Positions 34,896 to 45,627 of a stretch of DNA of 64,000 nucleotides are shown here, in pieces; positions within the stretch are counted from its first letter, which is position 1; each line of letters begins with the position of its first letter. Position numbers and translations under genes: made by a program. This stretch comes from Blasia pusilla (Eukaryota > Marchantiophyta > Marchantiopsida > Blasiales), in assembly GCA_050084515.1 (NCBI GenBank), contig CM114271.1:19654001-19718000 (forward strand), given 5' to 3'. Under the pieces are notes generated by a model, which did no database searches, was not told where the DNA came from, and saw only the letters and a program-made list of their open reading frames with translations.

Positions 34896-35068
34896 GGTGG
34901 TTAGGTCCCTCTAACTCCAAATAGCCCTCTATCCCTACCTACCACGATATACATCTCTAGGACGCTAAGAGCAGAAAGGCCGGGTGCTCATGTGGCCCCA
35001 TCGTTAGTCGCCTTCCTATCATCCACGTCACAGAAAAAGTTGGAATCAAAACCTACCTAGTATCTCCT

Positions 35069-35909
35069 CTATGTACATCTGGGACACATCCATCGTCCCC
35101 AAGGAACCCTAGTGAGAGGTGGCGTCAGACATGCCATATGCCAACCTCTCGAACATCCATCACAGACTAGCATCGTGGCCGCACCAGGAGCAGAACCACA
35201 CAACATACAATGCAAACCTGTAGGAACTACTGCTAAGCTTGGATCTACTGCACCATCAATATTAGGAAGGTGACATGGCGCACAATTACGCACATGGTCC
35301 TTCGATACCATACCATTGCGTCCCTCCAGCAAGAGAACACCGGATGGCAAAACATCACGCACTCTCAAGATAGTGCGCCCTGTAGTCACATCCAACATCT
35401 TCGGTGTCGTCTGCTGCAAGTAGACATAATCTCCTTGATGAAACTTCCGGGTAGTTGGTCGATAACCACCACCCCGAATAGTTGCATACCTCAACGTATC
35501 CCGATGCTGCGCAATCGCCAAGTTCTCGAACGACATGGGCATCACTCTCCAAAACAACTCAGCCCTCTGAGAACATGCTCACATCCATACATCTGGGTCA
35601 TCAAGATCCAGCACCTGACTAGCATCTTGACAAATGGCTGCAGCTAAATTTGGCTCACGGCCATGAAGTAGCAAGTACGGTGAAAAAGACGCTAAGGATT
35701 CCTGCCCGCTGAATCTATATCCCATCGCCAACCACGGCAATTGGAGGTCCCAATCTCCTAGGTGACCTCTCTGCAAGCCATACTTGCGTAAACCCCTCTT
35801 CACCGTCTGCACAACTCTCTCCGCTAATCCATCTGCCTCGGGATGATCTTGCAAAGTCGTGCGGTGGTCGATCAACGCCTGATCACACAAGACTTGGAAC
35901 TCACCGCGA
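35069..35909 (-). pseudogene. DMT-gypsy copy 4 integrase C-terminal half with PHD finger
   Basis: Minus blocks 35,579-35,890 and 35,069-35,557 are separated by one stop. The first has the end of the DDE core (HPEADGLAERVVQTVK, carrying the third acidic residue) and MGYRFSGQESLASFSPY. The second has NLAIAQHRDTLRYATIRGG, RFHQGDYVYLQQ (an integrase beta-barrel region), DVLPSGVLLLEGR, and a complete PHD finger in the last 49 residues: CMLC, CDGC, HMAC and CPRC in Cys4-His-Cys3 order, with W before the His and GRW before the last pair. PHD fingers usually read histone H3 tails, so I infer chromatin-guided integration. This copy preserves the finger best. Confidence 0.88.
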
Positions 35910-36832
35910 ATGTATGTGGTTTAGGAGACATAGACCTGTGTGGGATGTCGGGAGTTGAGGGTAGGTTGTTGATGAGATGATAGCCTGGTCGATTTTCCGC
36001 ACCACGCCGCGTGTTGCCGCACGTTACACGTCTGGGGGAGGGAGAGTGTAGATCGAGTGTCGCATGTTTGGGATGAGAGATTGAGGGATTACTCACGAGA
36101 TTGAGAGTGATTGTGTGAGAGGGGCACGAGGGCCATCACGGCGTCCTTTTGGGATTTTGAGAGGCGAGGTGGTGAACCCGAGAGTAGCTGTGGAGGGTTT
36201 ACCCGAAGTGGTGCAAGGTTTCGAGGGTCTCAACGTGAGGGACCACCTCAACCTCCTTGTGTGTCATCGTCACACAAGAGGGAGGGTGTAGAGGAGTTTG
36301 TGAGCACATCGCCACACATTGTGAGTGGTCCTACCAGTTGGGCGTACAAGATGGACGACCAGGGTAGAGGACCGCATAGGTTTTCAGGTGCAGTAGGCAC
36401 GATTCAATTTCACGATTTCATGGCAGAGTTTAGGAGTAGGTGCAACTCCTAGCGGGCCAGAAACTCTAGAGAGTTCAACCGTTTACATCATGGAATGGTA
36501 TGTTTTAGCATTTAGAGAGGGCGCCCATGGACGATTTCCATGAGTTCTCCCACAGATATGCCCAGGAGATTGAGGCATGGCGACTCTACTATGACCCACA
36601 CTATGTGTCATGGACGGAGCCGTTCCCAGATGAGGAGGAGGAGTCAAGAGAGGCTACTTCCTCTTCCACTAGTGATGTTTTAGGAGGGGTCACTCACACT
36701 GGAGTTGTTGCACCATCTAGTCGAGTTCGTCCCAGGTTCAACGCCGTGGTTGAGTTCTTCGCTGAGTTGAGGGCCAACTACCAAGGGATACGCACGGAGA
36801 AGTTGCGGAGCATCCACGACTTCCAGAGCCGA
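35910..36832 (+). pseudogene. DMT-gypsy copy 5: leader and gag fragment
   Basis: The leader (35,910-36,110) is followed by gag frames 36,111-36,449 and 36,527-36,832 with GPTSWAYKMDDQGRGPHRFS, AEFRSRC, DDFHEFSHRYAQEIEAW and FFAELRANYQG. It aligns with gag of copy 1 and breaks at DFQ (36,832), where unrelated sequence begins. A frameshift and a stop lie between the two frames. Confidence 0.8.
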
Positions 36833-37029
36833 ACCTAAGCTTCTCCGATTGCAGGGTTTTGGAGTTAGGGTCCATTTTTGGATCCCATCCAAAGATGTCC
36901 ATCTTACATTCACATATTTTCTCTAGCTACGATGACCGTAAATTGAGTTATTCAAATTATTCACAAAAATCCCTTTGGTATAGATTTTTATGGATATGTT
37001 GAAAGATCTACTATATCATACAGATCTAC
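36833..37029. other. Short unassigned stretch between DMT-gypsy fragments
   Basis: About 200 bp of AT-rich sequence without open frame or match to neighbours. Confidence 0.4.
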
Positions 37030-37183
37030 TATATCATGCGCATATATATCGTTGTCACTGAATACACACACAAAGTTAACACAAAAGATACCATACTAAC
37101 TCACGGCATCTAAACATCTTGTACCAAAATATCTCCAATAAATCATGATCTCTCAAATACCTCTCTTAATGTGCATACAACTA

Positions 37184-37276
<93 letters not shown>

Positions 37277-37717
37277 ATGAGAGTATTGGGTTACTCGTAA
37301 CGTAAGGAGGACCATAGCTCTCCCGCCTCATGCCAGGAAGTTCAAAAAAGAGATAATGAGTTCAAAAAGTGCTCCCTCCTTGGTTATACCCCCTATCCTC
37401 TCCCAAGCACTCTCCATGGTAACCTATGCTTGCATGTCACCCTCGACCTCCTCGATTAGGTTTTCCTCCAATATCCTCAAAGACGATCTACTATAAACTC
37501 GTCTATCTATCCTAAAAGACATGACATCTGTCGTGCGCATACACATCGTAGTCAACGAATATGCATACAGACACACAAGATACCATACTAACTCATGACA
37601 TCTAAACATCAAGACGATAAAGTACCAAAAAATCTCCAATCTCACCCTAGCTGGTGGTTAGATCCCTCTAACTCCATATAGTCTTCTATCCCTACCTAAC
37701 TCGACACACATCTCTAG
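37030..37717 (-). mobile_element. DMT-gypsy copy 6: 3' terminus (B1-A2-B2)
   Basis: Minus-strand order: 3' untranslated region and polypurine-like AGCTAGGGTGAG (~37,650), B1 (37,640-37,529), a two-base spacer, A2 (37,526-37,140) and B2 (37,139-~37,030). A2 is shortened and contains the CT microsatellite. The B1/A2 junction reads GCGCACGACA-GA-TGTCATG. Confidence 0.8.
37185..37273. repeat. (CT)n microsatellite inside segment A
   Basis: About 44 uninterrupted CT dinucleotides. They expand the short CTCTCTC stretch found at the same place in other A segments. Confidence 0.97.
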
Positions 37718-38095
37718 GATGTGACTAAAGGACGCACCATCTTGAGAGTGCAAGATGTCTTTTCATCTGGTATTCTCCTATTGGAGGGACGCGATGGTAT
37801 GGTTTGGAAGAACTATTTGAGTAAATGTGCGTCATGTCATCTCCGTAATATTGATGGTATAGTTGACTTGAGCTTAGTAGTAGTTCTTGCATGCTTACAT
37901 TTCATGTCGTGTGATTTTTCCCGTGATGCAAATGTGATGGATGTTTGAGAGGATGGTACATGGCATGTTTGACGCTACCTCTCATTTCCCTAGATAAACA
38001 TATAGTAGATACTAAGTAGTTCTAGATCTCGGTGTATGTTTCTGACATGGATGACAAGAAAGAGACTAACGATGGAGCCACATGAGTACCAAACC
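37718..38095 (+). pseudogene. DMT-gypsy integrase C-terminus/PHD fragment, degraded
   Basis: The plus frame 37,721-37,945 reads GRTILRVQDV, LLLEGRDGMVWKN and CASCHLRNIDG, matching copies 2-4. The following PHD region has lost most cysteines (LHFMSCDFSRDANVMDV, then a stop), and 3' untranslated sequence follows to ~38,095. The left junction at ~37,718 joins it to the minus-strand terminus of copy 6. Confidence 0.75.
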
Positions 38096-38513
38096 TTTTT
38101 TCTTGTCTGCTACAAGTAGACCTTGTCTTCCTGATGAAACCTTTGAATTCTCGATCAATAACCATCTCCCCAAATAGTCGAATAACCACCTCCTTGAATA
38201 AGTTCTCAAACACCATGAGCATAACCCTCTAGAACACCTCAGCTCTCTAAGAACATGCATATGCTCATATCCATACACCATGATCATTGAGATTCAACAT
38301 CTCACTCGCATTGTGATGAATGATTATAGGTAAATCATGCTCTCAACCATAAAGCAACAAATATGATGAGAAAGATAACAAAGATGCATGCCTACTATAG
38401 CTAGCATCTGTATCCCATCGCCAACCATGGCAAGTGTAGGTCCCAATATCCTATGTGACCTCTTCGTAAGCCATACTTACGTAAACCTCTCTTCACCGTC
38501 TGCACAACTCTAT
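38096..38513 (-). pseudogene. DMT-gypsy integrase fragment, inverted and degraded
   Basis: Minus-strand sequence corresponds to the integrase stretch from TVKRGLRKYGL to RFHQGDYVYLQQ in better copies, with many stops. Its right end meets segment A at 38,514. Confidence 0.7.
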
Positions 38514-38790
38514 CATGTCTTTTAAGATGGATCAATGAGTTTATAGTAGAGTGCCTTTGAGAGTTTTAGAGGAAAACCTCAAGAGGTCAAGGATGATGTA
38601 TATGCTAAGGCCATGGGAAATCTAAGAGAGCATGTTTTCCCTTCGTTTCGACTCATTTGGAGCTATATAGAGAAAAATACTATTTTGGTAAGCTAACGTT
38701 ATGAGTAGCGCTTTGGGAAGTGGTCCTTGATCCCTTACAATAGATCAAGAGCCAAGGAGGTGACCTATGAACATAGGCTATGTTGGAAAT
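38514..38790 (+). repeat. DMT-gypsy segment A fragment
   Basis: It starts ATCATGTCTTTTAAGATGG and follows segment A as far as CAAGAGCCAAGGAGGTGACC, then stops. About half of A is present. Confidence 0.78.
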
Positions 38791-39443
38791 CAAGAGTTTG
38801 GGATGATGTTCCCCATTCAGTGGCTCATGGAAGTACTCACGGGAGCAAGAGCTGCTTGTTAGGATGTTTTGTAGTACAATTTTTTATACGGAAGAGTGGC
38901 GTGTGGAAGGGTTGCCCAATTGCTTTTGGAGGATTTGAGTATGGGGATGGATTTCTCCACGCTTGTACTCTCAAGATCATCTTGTATCTTTTTTGTGTAG
39001 GTTGCATGATTTCTTAGTTTTTTGGGTGGAAGAAATGAGGGGGGAAGTGCTGCCTGATTTTTCATAGGAGAGGAGGCCATGGGTTGTATGAGAGTTGTCG
39101 CCAGTTTCTAATGGAAGGTCAAATGAGTATCAAGAAGTTGTGCATATTGTCAAAGATAAAACGTACGATTTGGACATCTAAGCACGAAGTTTTGAGTATT
39201 TCCAACTTTCCATGGCTGCCTTAGCCAACTTTTGAAGGAAGGAGCAATTTCAAAAAATTTGGTTAAATTCTTAGTTGAGAGGTAGAAAAAAAAAGTAAAA
39301 ATTGGTTTCATCTTAGTGCATAGGATAAGGGGAAAAAGTGATTTGAGTTTAAAGTCAAGTGGAAACTTTATTTAGTGGATGATGATCCAAGATTTATGGG
39401 ACTTTATGGAGTATTAGCCAAAAGTGAGATAATTTTAGTGAGT
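38791..39443. other. Unassigned stretch
   Basis: No domain is recognised in the short plus (38,727-39,017) or minus frames. The sequence is G- and A-rich on the plus strand. It could be a decayed transposon, but nothing identifies it. Confidence 0.4.
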
Positions 39444-40106
39444 TGATGTAACCATCTGTTGTTAGTCATAGTTAAGTTAGAGTCTATGACATGTAGCGCA
39501 TAAGTGGGAAAGAACAAGTCAAAAAGAAAGAAGACAAAGAACATGAGATAAAGATGAGAGTAGGGTCATATGTAGGTGGAAAGTAAGATAAGGATGAGGT
39601 TGGAGGTAGATGTGATAAGATGAGATAGGAATATCAGAGTCCAAATAAGATCCTCTAATAATATGAGAATATGACACGTGGTATAAGGATGGGTAGAACT
39701 ATTTTTTCTTCATTGTTCCTATCTCTAAGTATATAAAGGAAGAGAAGACTTGGGAGAGGCCTTAAGGGGCATTCTACCTTTGAGGAATTCTAGAGCGATC
39801 TTATGAGATTGAGAGTTACAATGGTATCAAAGTAAGGTTGCTCTTTTGACAAGAATGGATTACCCCTCTTGGAAGAATAATCAAGTAATGTATATTATTG
39901 AGAGTTAAATAGGCTTGTTAGAGATTGGTAGTGCCTCTAACAAGCCTATCAAACACTAAAACCTAAACCCTAAACTCTTTACTTAGAGTGTTTGGATGCC
40001 CTATTTATGTTCATATTCAAGAAGATGAGAGGTCTAAGTTAGATCCAAAGGCTAGAAAGTGCATCTTTCTAGGATATTAAAAGGGAGTGAAAGGATATAG
40101 ATTGTG
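39444..40106 (+). mobile_element. Ty1/copia fragment: LTR, primer site and an integrase scrap
   Basis: A probable LTR runs from TGATGTAACCATC (~39,444) to ...GAGAGTTACA (~39,829) and contains a TATATAAAGG box near 39,731. It is followed by TGGTATCAAAGTAAGG, close to the usual tRNA-Met primer site. After a gap, 39,961-40,090 encodes [20 protein letters not shown] and ARKCIFLGY, the classic copia word after integrase. Most of the element is deleted. Confidence 0.7.
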
Positions 40107-40144
40107 CGGGAGGGGGTGCTTGTTATGAACAACTCCCCTACGTT

Positions 40145-41130
40145 GAGAGATGTAACATGGCGGAGGAGAGCGTAGCCACCATGGATTCTGGGCAAGAGCA
40201 GTCACGATTGGTTGCACCACCTGTGCAGCAATGTGGACTCCGAGATAGATCGATTGTGGCACCACAAGCTCAAGGAGCATACCGGGAGGTTGTGCCACAG
40301 AGACCTGCGCCTTCATATGCGGCTCAGCAGCAGCCGCCTACGATTACTTGTTGCTCATGTGGTGGAGCCCATCATAAGCGCGATTTCACTCGTCAGGGTC
40401 ATGGACGTGTGCCTTAGCATGGAGGAGGAGATGGTGTTGCACCAGGAGATTATCAGTGTGACTATTGTCAGAGGTATGGTCATACACGCGCTAGGGATTT
40501 CAGTTTATATCCTGAGTTACATCCAGATTGAGGGCCAAAGAGGGCACCGAAGCGAGTAGCCGGTCCGGGTGGGCCTAGTGATCTTGCACCAGGTGGTCCC
40601 GTTGGAGGATGAGGAGGTGGAGTTGCCCGCCAGGGTGGTAAAGCTGCCCATGGAGGAGGAAGAGTCCCACCACCTAGACGCGTCAAGGGAGACGCCGGTT
40701 GTGAAGCTGGGATGGCTGCTCAGATAGAGCAGCTACAAGAGCAAATTGCCGTTATAGCATTGAGGTTACCCGATGCCGGATCCGTGGCATCGACATTATA
40801 CGGAGCAACCAGAGATATGGAGGATCCAGGTTTGATGTGCGGGGTTGCCTAGATGGAGGCCGCCATAGCTATGACACGTGGAGCAGCCGCAGAATTGGAT
40901 CCATAGCGAGGGAAGCCAGGAAACATACTAGGCTTCCTCAGTCTTTCACGTTGTTCGAAGCGATGAGGACCCCATGGATGGGTCCTGATCAAAGTTCTTA
41001 GAGAGTTGGTGATGTTGTTGGTGTGCAAGCAGGGAGGGCGATGAGAGAAGTGAGTGTGACGACCCCTATTGCTGATGCTCAGGAGGGGCATGTGTCGAGC
41101 ACGTTGTTGGGGGTGGCCATCATCGTGTAC
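40145..41130 (+). pseudogene. DMT-gypsy copy 2 gag C-terminus with two knuckle-like motifs
   Basis: A Pro/Gln-rich region is followed by two zinc-knuckle-like words, TCCSCGGAHHKRDF (~40,345) and CDYCQRYGHTRARDF (~40,462), in different frames. Both have the CxxC and His but lack the final Cys. An Ala/Glu-rich helix follows (AAQIEQLQEQIAVIALRLPD ~40,712; TRGAAAELDP ~40,873). This part is absent from copy 1. It would bind RNA in the particle. Confidence 0.6.
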
Positions 41131-41783
41131 CGCACTCTTTATTTTCTGCTTTCAATGTTATGAAGTTGGGGGGTACGCCCGCCGAGGTTTTTCGGCTGGC
41201 CGCTACACTCTGTGAGCGTGGAGTTGGAGTTCTTGCATCACGTTCATAGGTGATTGCAGAGGAGGTGATGAACCTACCCTTGGAGCGGATGCTCGGGCCG
41301 TCCATATCAGATTCATGGCAGGCTGCGGATGCTAGAATGGCGGAGATGCCCGCTAGACCCGCGATAGAGTGTGCCATGGCTTCTCCTGATGTTGTGTTGC
41401 TGGATAACCAAGCAGAGGTCTTCCAGTTGGTGAGTCCCGCAGGTAGAGCTTTTAGTCTGCACCACGTCTTGTTGGATTCAAGAGCGCAACACCTGATGTT
41501 GGGGAAAGCGTGATTCAGAGGATTGGGCTTGACGAGAGCCGATGTGGAGTGTTTTCCATTCCGGATACAAATATCCTTGGGTGGAGCGAGTACCACACAG
41601 TATATCACCCGACATGAGGTCGTGGTGAGGATTCACTTGGGACATCCTACAGATGAGTCCGCGGTGCGAGCCAAGGTGATAGGGACTGATGTAGAGTCCT
41701 GCGACGTCTTGGTTGGTGGAGCAGTGTTATACCCCATGGGGTTTTCGTGGATTATTGGGAGTAGTCAGTATCCTACAGACTAG
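41131..41783 (+). pseudogene. DMT-gypsy copy 2 aspartic protease region
   Basis: Plus frames 41,250-41,513 and 41,523-41,783 align with copy 1: DSWQAADARMAEMPAR, LLDNQAEVFQL, LLDSRAQHLMLGKA, SLGGAST and CDVLVGGAVLYPMGF. DSRA probably replaces an ancestral DSGA-type active site. Confidence 0.65.
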
Positions 41784-41839
41784 GATGGCAGTCAGGTGAT
41801 GGGCGCCTTAGCTCATTACCCGTTTGATTCACAGATGTA

Positions 41840-42424
41840 GTGATCGAGCGACGGCCAGAAGAGATGGCGACCTTAGCAGCATTTAGCAGTGCTATCACTT
41901 GGCCTAGTGATTTGATTGAGGGACATGTCCATGCAAAGGATACTTCCAATCCTGACATTTCTATGCAAAGGAGTTTCATGGTAGCCGCATCAGTGCGTGG
42001 AGGAGAGATGCCGCTTTGGGGCTCGACTGAGGAGCTTCAACGCTTAGCCATTGAGCATATGCAAACCGCGTGGAACGAGACGTTTGCACCTGAGAGTGAT
42101 GGGTTAGAGGAACCCCAAGTATGCAATAGTGCTGCTATGAACCCTTTGGATACCACCCCGATTGCGTGGTGCATCCCAGAGAAGGGTATTCGGGTGTTGG
42201 ATCTCTTTGGAGGGATCATCACTAGGTTAGCTAATATTTTGGATGCGGGAGTGCGCGTGCAGCAGTTCCTGTATGTGGAGATTGCTAATGTTGCAAGGCG
42301 CGCTTCACTTCACCATGTGGGGCTGTTACGCCTACGTTTTCCCGACTTGTTGTCTGCGTCCGCCATTCAGGGTTACCAAAGTTCCCTACCGAGGGACATT
42401 TCATTGTTAGGGGCCCTAAGTTAA
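41840..42424 (+). pseudogene. DMT-gypsy copy 2 methyltransferase, N-terminal part only
   Basis: This 194-residue open frame is the cleanest copy of the methyltransferase start. A ~115-residue region shared with copy 1 (MVAASVRGGEMPLW, STEELQRLA) leads into motif I, IRVLDLFGGI (42,185-42,217), and the downstream acidic word YVEIANVARR that would hold the S-adenosylmethionine ribose. It continues through LLSASAIQGYQSSLPRDISL and breaks at ~42,418, where the sequence passes directly to the reverse transcriptase lead-in. Motifs IV-X are deleted, so this copy could not methylate DNA. Confidence 0.82.
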
Positions 42425-43950
42425 CAGGAGGAGAGTGGTACCGGATACACCAGTTCCTTAGGAGTTATAGGAGCTATTTTGCATTTAGTATGCATGATTT
42501 GGGTACGCTAAAGGGTCCAGGAATCCGCATTGAGTTGTCGAGTGACACGCCGATCTTCCGATGATCCTACAGGTACAGTGAGATGGAGAGGGCTCTGATT
42601 CAGAGTAGGAGCCAAGACTTGCTTGGAGTAGAACTAGTGGAGATGTCCATAGAGAGTATGCATCTACCATTGTCATGCCCTCCGAGAAGGATGTGCATGG
42701 CAACTGGACGGATAGGCAGATGTGTGGAGATTACCAACCTATCAATCGGCAGACAAAGTCCGATAGGTATGCCATGCCCACCCGTGAGGAGATCTTTGAT
42801 GCGATTGGGCATGCAAAGGTCTTCACTTCTTTGGATTTGCAAGCCAGATACCATCAACTGCCTATCAGATTGGAGGACAAGCATAAGACAGCATTTTGGG
42901 GCATAGATCCTCACGGGAAGGATTGTTTGTACCAGTGGCGGTTCTTACCATTCAGGTTAAAGAATGCCCCGGCTGAGTTTCAAAGGGTCATGGATAGGAT
43001 CTTTGCAGGTCTGGAGTTTGCTAGGTGTTATATTGATGACATCGTAGCTAGTCTTTAGCGCCACGGTTGAGAAGCATGAGCGACATCTAGAGGAGGTTTT
43101 TCGATGATTGCAGTTACATGGGCTAAAGCTACATCCAGGCAAGTGCAAGTTCTTCTATGGCCAGATTGAGTACGTGGGTCATATGATATACCCAAGGGGC
43201 CTTGGTGTGCAACATAAAAAGGTAGAGGCTATTTCACGCATTCCACGCCCTACAGATGTGAGTCGAGTTCGTGCATTGATGGGATTAGCGAGCTTCTATC
43301 GACGGTACGTCAAGGCTTCAGTTCGATTGCAAAGCTGCTAACCTTGATGACCAAGAAGGATCAAGAGTGGCACTGGGGGGATGAGCAAGAGAGAGCATTT
43401 CAGATGCTCAAGGACAGATTGATATCCGCGCCCATATTGAGGAGATCGATGAGGGGGTGTCCTTTCCAGTTGCATACCGATTGGAGCATGTTGGGGCTTG
43501 GAGCCGTGCTCACCCAGCATGACGATGATGGTAGAGAGTTTGTGGTGGCTTACGTTAGTTGCTTGAACAATGGTGCACAGGCGAAGTATAGCTCGTATGA
43601 GGGTGAGTGCTTGGCTGCAGTGTGGGCTGTCGCACATTTTAGATGTTATCTATTCGGCAATCCCTTTACCATCATTGCTGATCATCAGCCACTTAAGTGG
43701 TTGATGGAGTCCAACAAGCTTATAGGGAAGCTTGCCAGGTGGGCTCTTTTGTTGCAAGAGTATGTCTTCTAGGTGGTGCATAGACCTGAGACGCTCAACC
43801 AAGATGCAGATGGTTTGAGCCGTAACCCATGCCCGAGTCAACGAGATACGATTGGAGCTCGTTGGCATGGTGAGAGTGATGAGGAGTTGGTGCCAGGATG
43901 GCACGCGTCAGCCTATTTGGGCTTGTTGGCTATGGAGAGCTAGATTGCTG
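42425..43950 (+). pseudogene. DMT-gypsy copy 2 reverse transcriptase and RNase H
   Basis: RT lead-in (FAFSMHDLGTLKGPG), CGDYQPINRQ, FTSLDLQARYHQL, the intact LYQWRFLPF word (~42,937) and CYIDDIV (~43,025) are followed by RNase H with TDWSMLGLGAVLTQ, YSSYEGECLAAVWAVAHF and ADHQPLKWL (43,344-43,770). Frameshifts near 42,660 and 43,050-43,340 break the frame. Confidence 0.87.
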
Positions 43951-45460
43951 AGACTTCCATGGCGAGGTCTGATGGAGAGTCCTTAGATCTAGAGGCCGGT
44001 GAGGAGGAAACAAGTGGCCGAGATATTCACGATGATGGAGTGGTCTTGGAGTACCTACGTACTGGCAGCATCGCGAGCACAGTGGGTGCTAGAGAGCGGG
44101 ATTGGATCCTACAGCGAGCCATACGGTTCCGATGGGAGGGCACACATGTGTTGCGAGTGTGGGAGGATGGTAGAGTGCATGTAGTGCCTCATCCTTTGTA
44201 GAGAGCACGTTTGGTGCATCATGCCCACAAGGAGTTGGGTCATTTTGGAGTGAAGCACACGTACAGCTTGGTCCAGATTCAGTATTGGTGGCGAGGCATG
44301 CAGACTGACGTTCAGCAATTTGTTGCTGGATGCATAGTGTGTGATCAAGTCCGAGCATTGTTCAATGCTCTCCAAAGTTGCATCCACTTCCAATCATGGG
44401 TTTAGGTTATAGATGGAGTTTGGATTTTGCAAGACCTTTGCCTATGACGGAGCGTGATAGTCGTTATGTGTTGGTGATGGTCGAGCACTTCTCGAAGTGG
44501 ATAGAGTTGGTTGCATTCCCTGACAAAGCAAGTGAGGGAGTAGCGTATGCCTTCCTAGATTGAGTGTTGAGCAATTATGGCACACCAGCTGAGGTGTTGA
44601 CAGACCAGGGTACACAATTTCGAGGGGAGTTTCAGGCCTTGTGTGATTAGGCACTAATCAACCACTGCACTACTTCGCGAGATCATCTTGAGGCGGATGG
44701 ACTAGCAGAGCAAGTTGTGCACACGGTGAAGAAAGGACTACGTACGTATCGCTTGCAGAGAGGTCACCTAGGAGATTGGGACCTTCAATTGCCGTGATTG
44801 GCGATGTGATACAGATTCACCAGGCGGGCATCCTTAGCGTCTTTCTCACCGTACTTGTTACTTTATGGCCGAGAGCCAAATTTACCTATTGCCATTGGTC
44901 AAGATTTTGGTGAGGTGTTGACCCTTGATGACCTTGATGTATGGATGTGAACATGTTCTCACAGGGCTGAGTTGTTTTGGAGAGTGATGCCAATGGCGTT
45001 TGAGAACTTGGCGATTGCGCAACATCGGGATACGTTGAGGTATGCGACTATTCGGGGAGGTGGTTATCGACCCACTATCCGGAGGTTTCATCAGGGAGAC
45101 TATGTTTACTTGCAGCAGACAGCACCCACGATGTTGGATGTAACTATAGGGCGCACCATCTTGAGAGTGCATGAGGTTTTACCATCCGATGTTCTCTTAT
45201 TGGAGGAACACAATGGTATGGTTTGGAAGGACCATGTGCGTAACTATGCGCCATGTAATCTTCCGAACATTGACGGTATAGTTGATCCCAACTTAGCAAT
45301 AGTTCATGTTGGCTTGCGGTGTATGTTGTGTGGTTTCGCCCATAGTGCATCCACTATGCTAGTCTGTGATGCGTGTTCAAGAGGATGGCATATGGCATAT
45401 TTGATGCCACCTCTCACTAGGGTTCCTCAGGGACGATGGATGTGTCCCAGATGTACATAG
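43951..45460 (+). pseudogene. DMT-gypsy copy 2 integrase with C-terminal PHD finger
   Basis: The pre-integrase part (GRDIHDDGVVLEYLRTG) leads to an H2C2 finger (HHAHKELGHFG ... CIVCDQV, 44,210-44,350). The DDE core follows: YRWSLDFA (first Asp, ~44,415), LTDQGTQFRG (second Asp, ~44,600) and EADGLAEQVV (Glu, ~44,690). Then RYATIRGGGYRP, RFHQGDYVYLQQ and a PHD finger (45,311-45,457) with CMLC, CDAC and CPRC. Its HMAC word has become HMAY, so one zinc ligand is lost. The block 44,972-45,460 is open; upstream frames carry stops. Confidence 0.87.
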
Positions 45461-45627
45461 AGTAGGTAGTTCTACATTCCGACCTGTGTCTATGATATGG
45501 ATGACAGTAAGACGACTAAAGATGGGGCCATATAAGCACCCGGCATTCTTGCTCTTAGCGTCCCAGAGATATATGTCATGGTAGGTAGGGATAGATGGCT
45601 ATCTGGAGTTAGAGGGACCTAACCACC

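Larger units (their letters stand above)
34142..35909 (-). mobile_element. DMT-gypsy copy 4: 3' part (integrase, PHD, B1-A2-B2 end)
   Basis: On the minus strand it starts in integrase at ~35,909, runs through the PHD finger, a 3' untranslated region and a polypurine tract, and ends with B1 (34,882-34,753), A2 (34,752-34,241) and B2 (34,240-34,142). At 35,909 it is joined head to head to the leader of a plus-strand copy. Confidence 0.85.

Noticed and set aside
37143-37331. Minus frame rich in Arg-Glu repeats
   Set aside because: Translation of the (CT)n microsatellite inside a terminal repeat.
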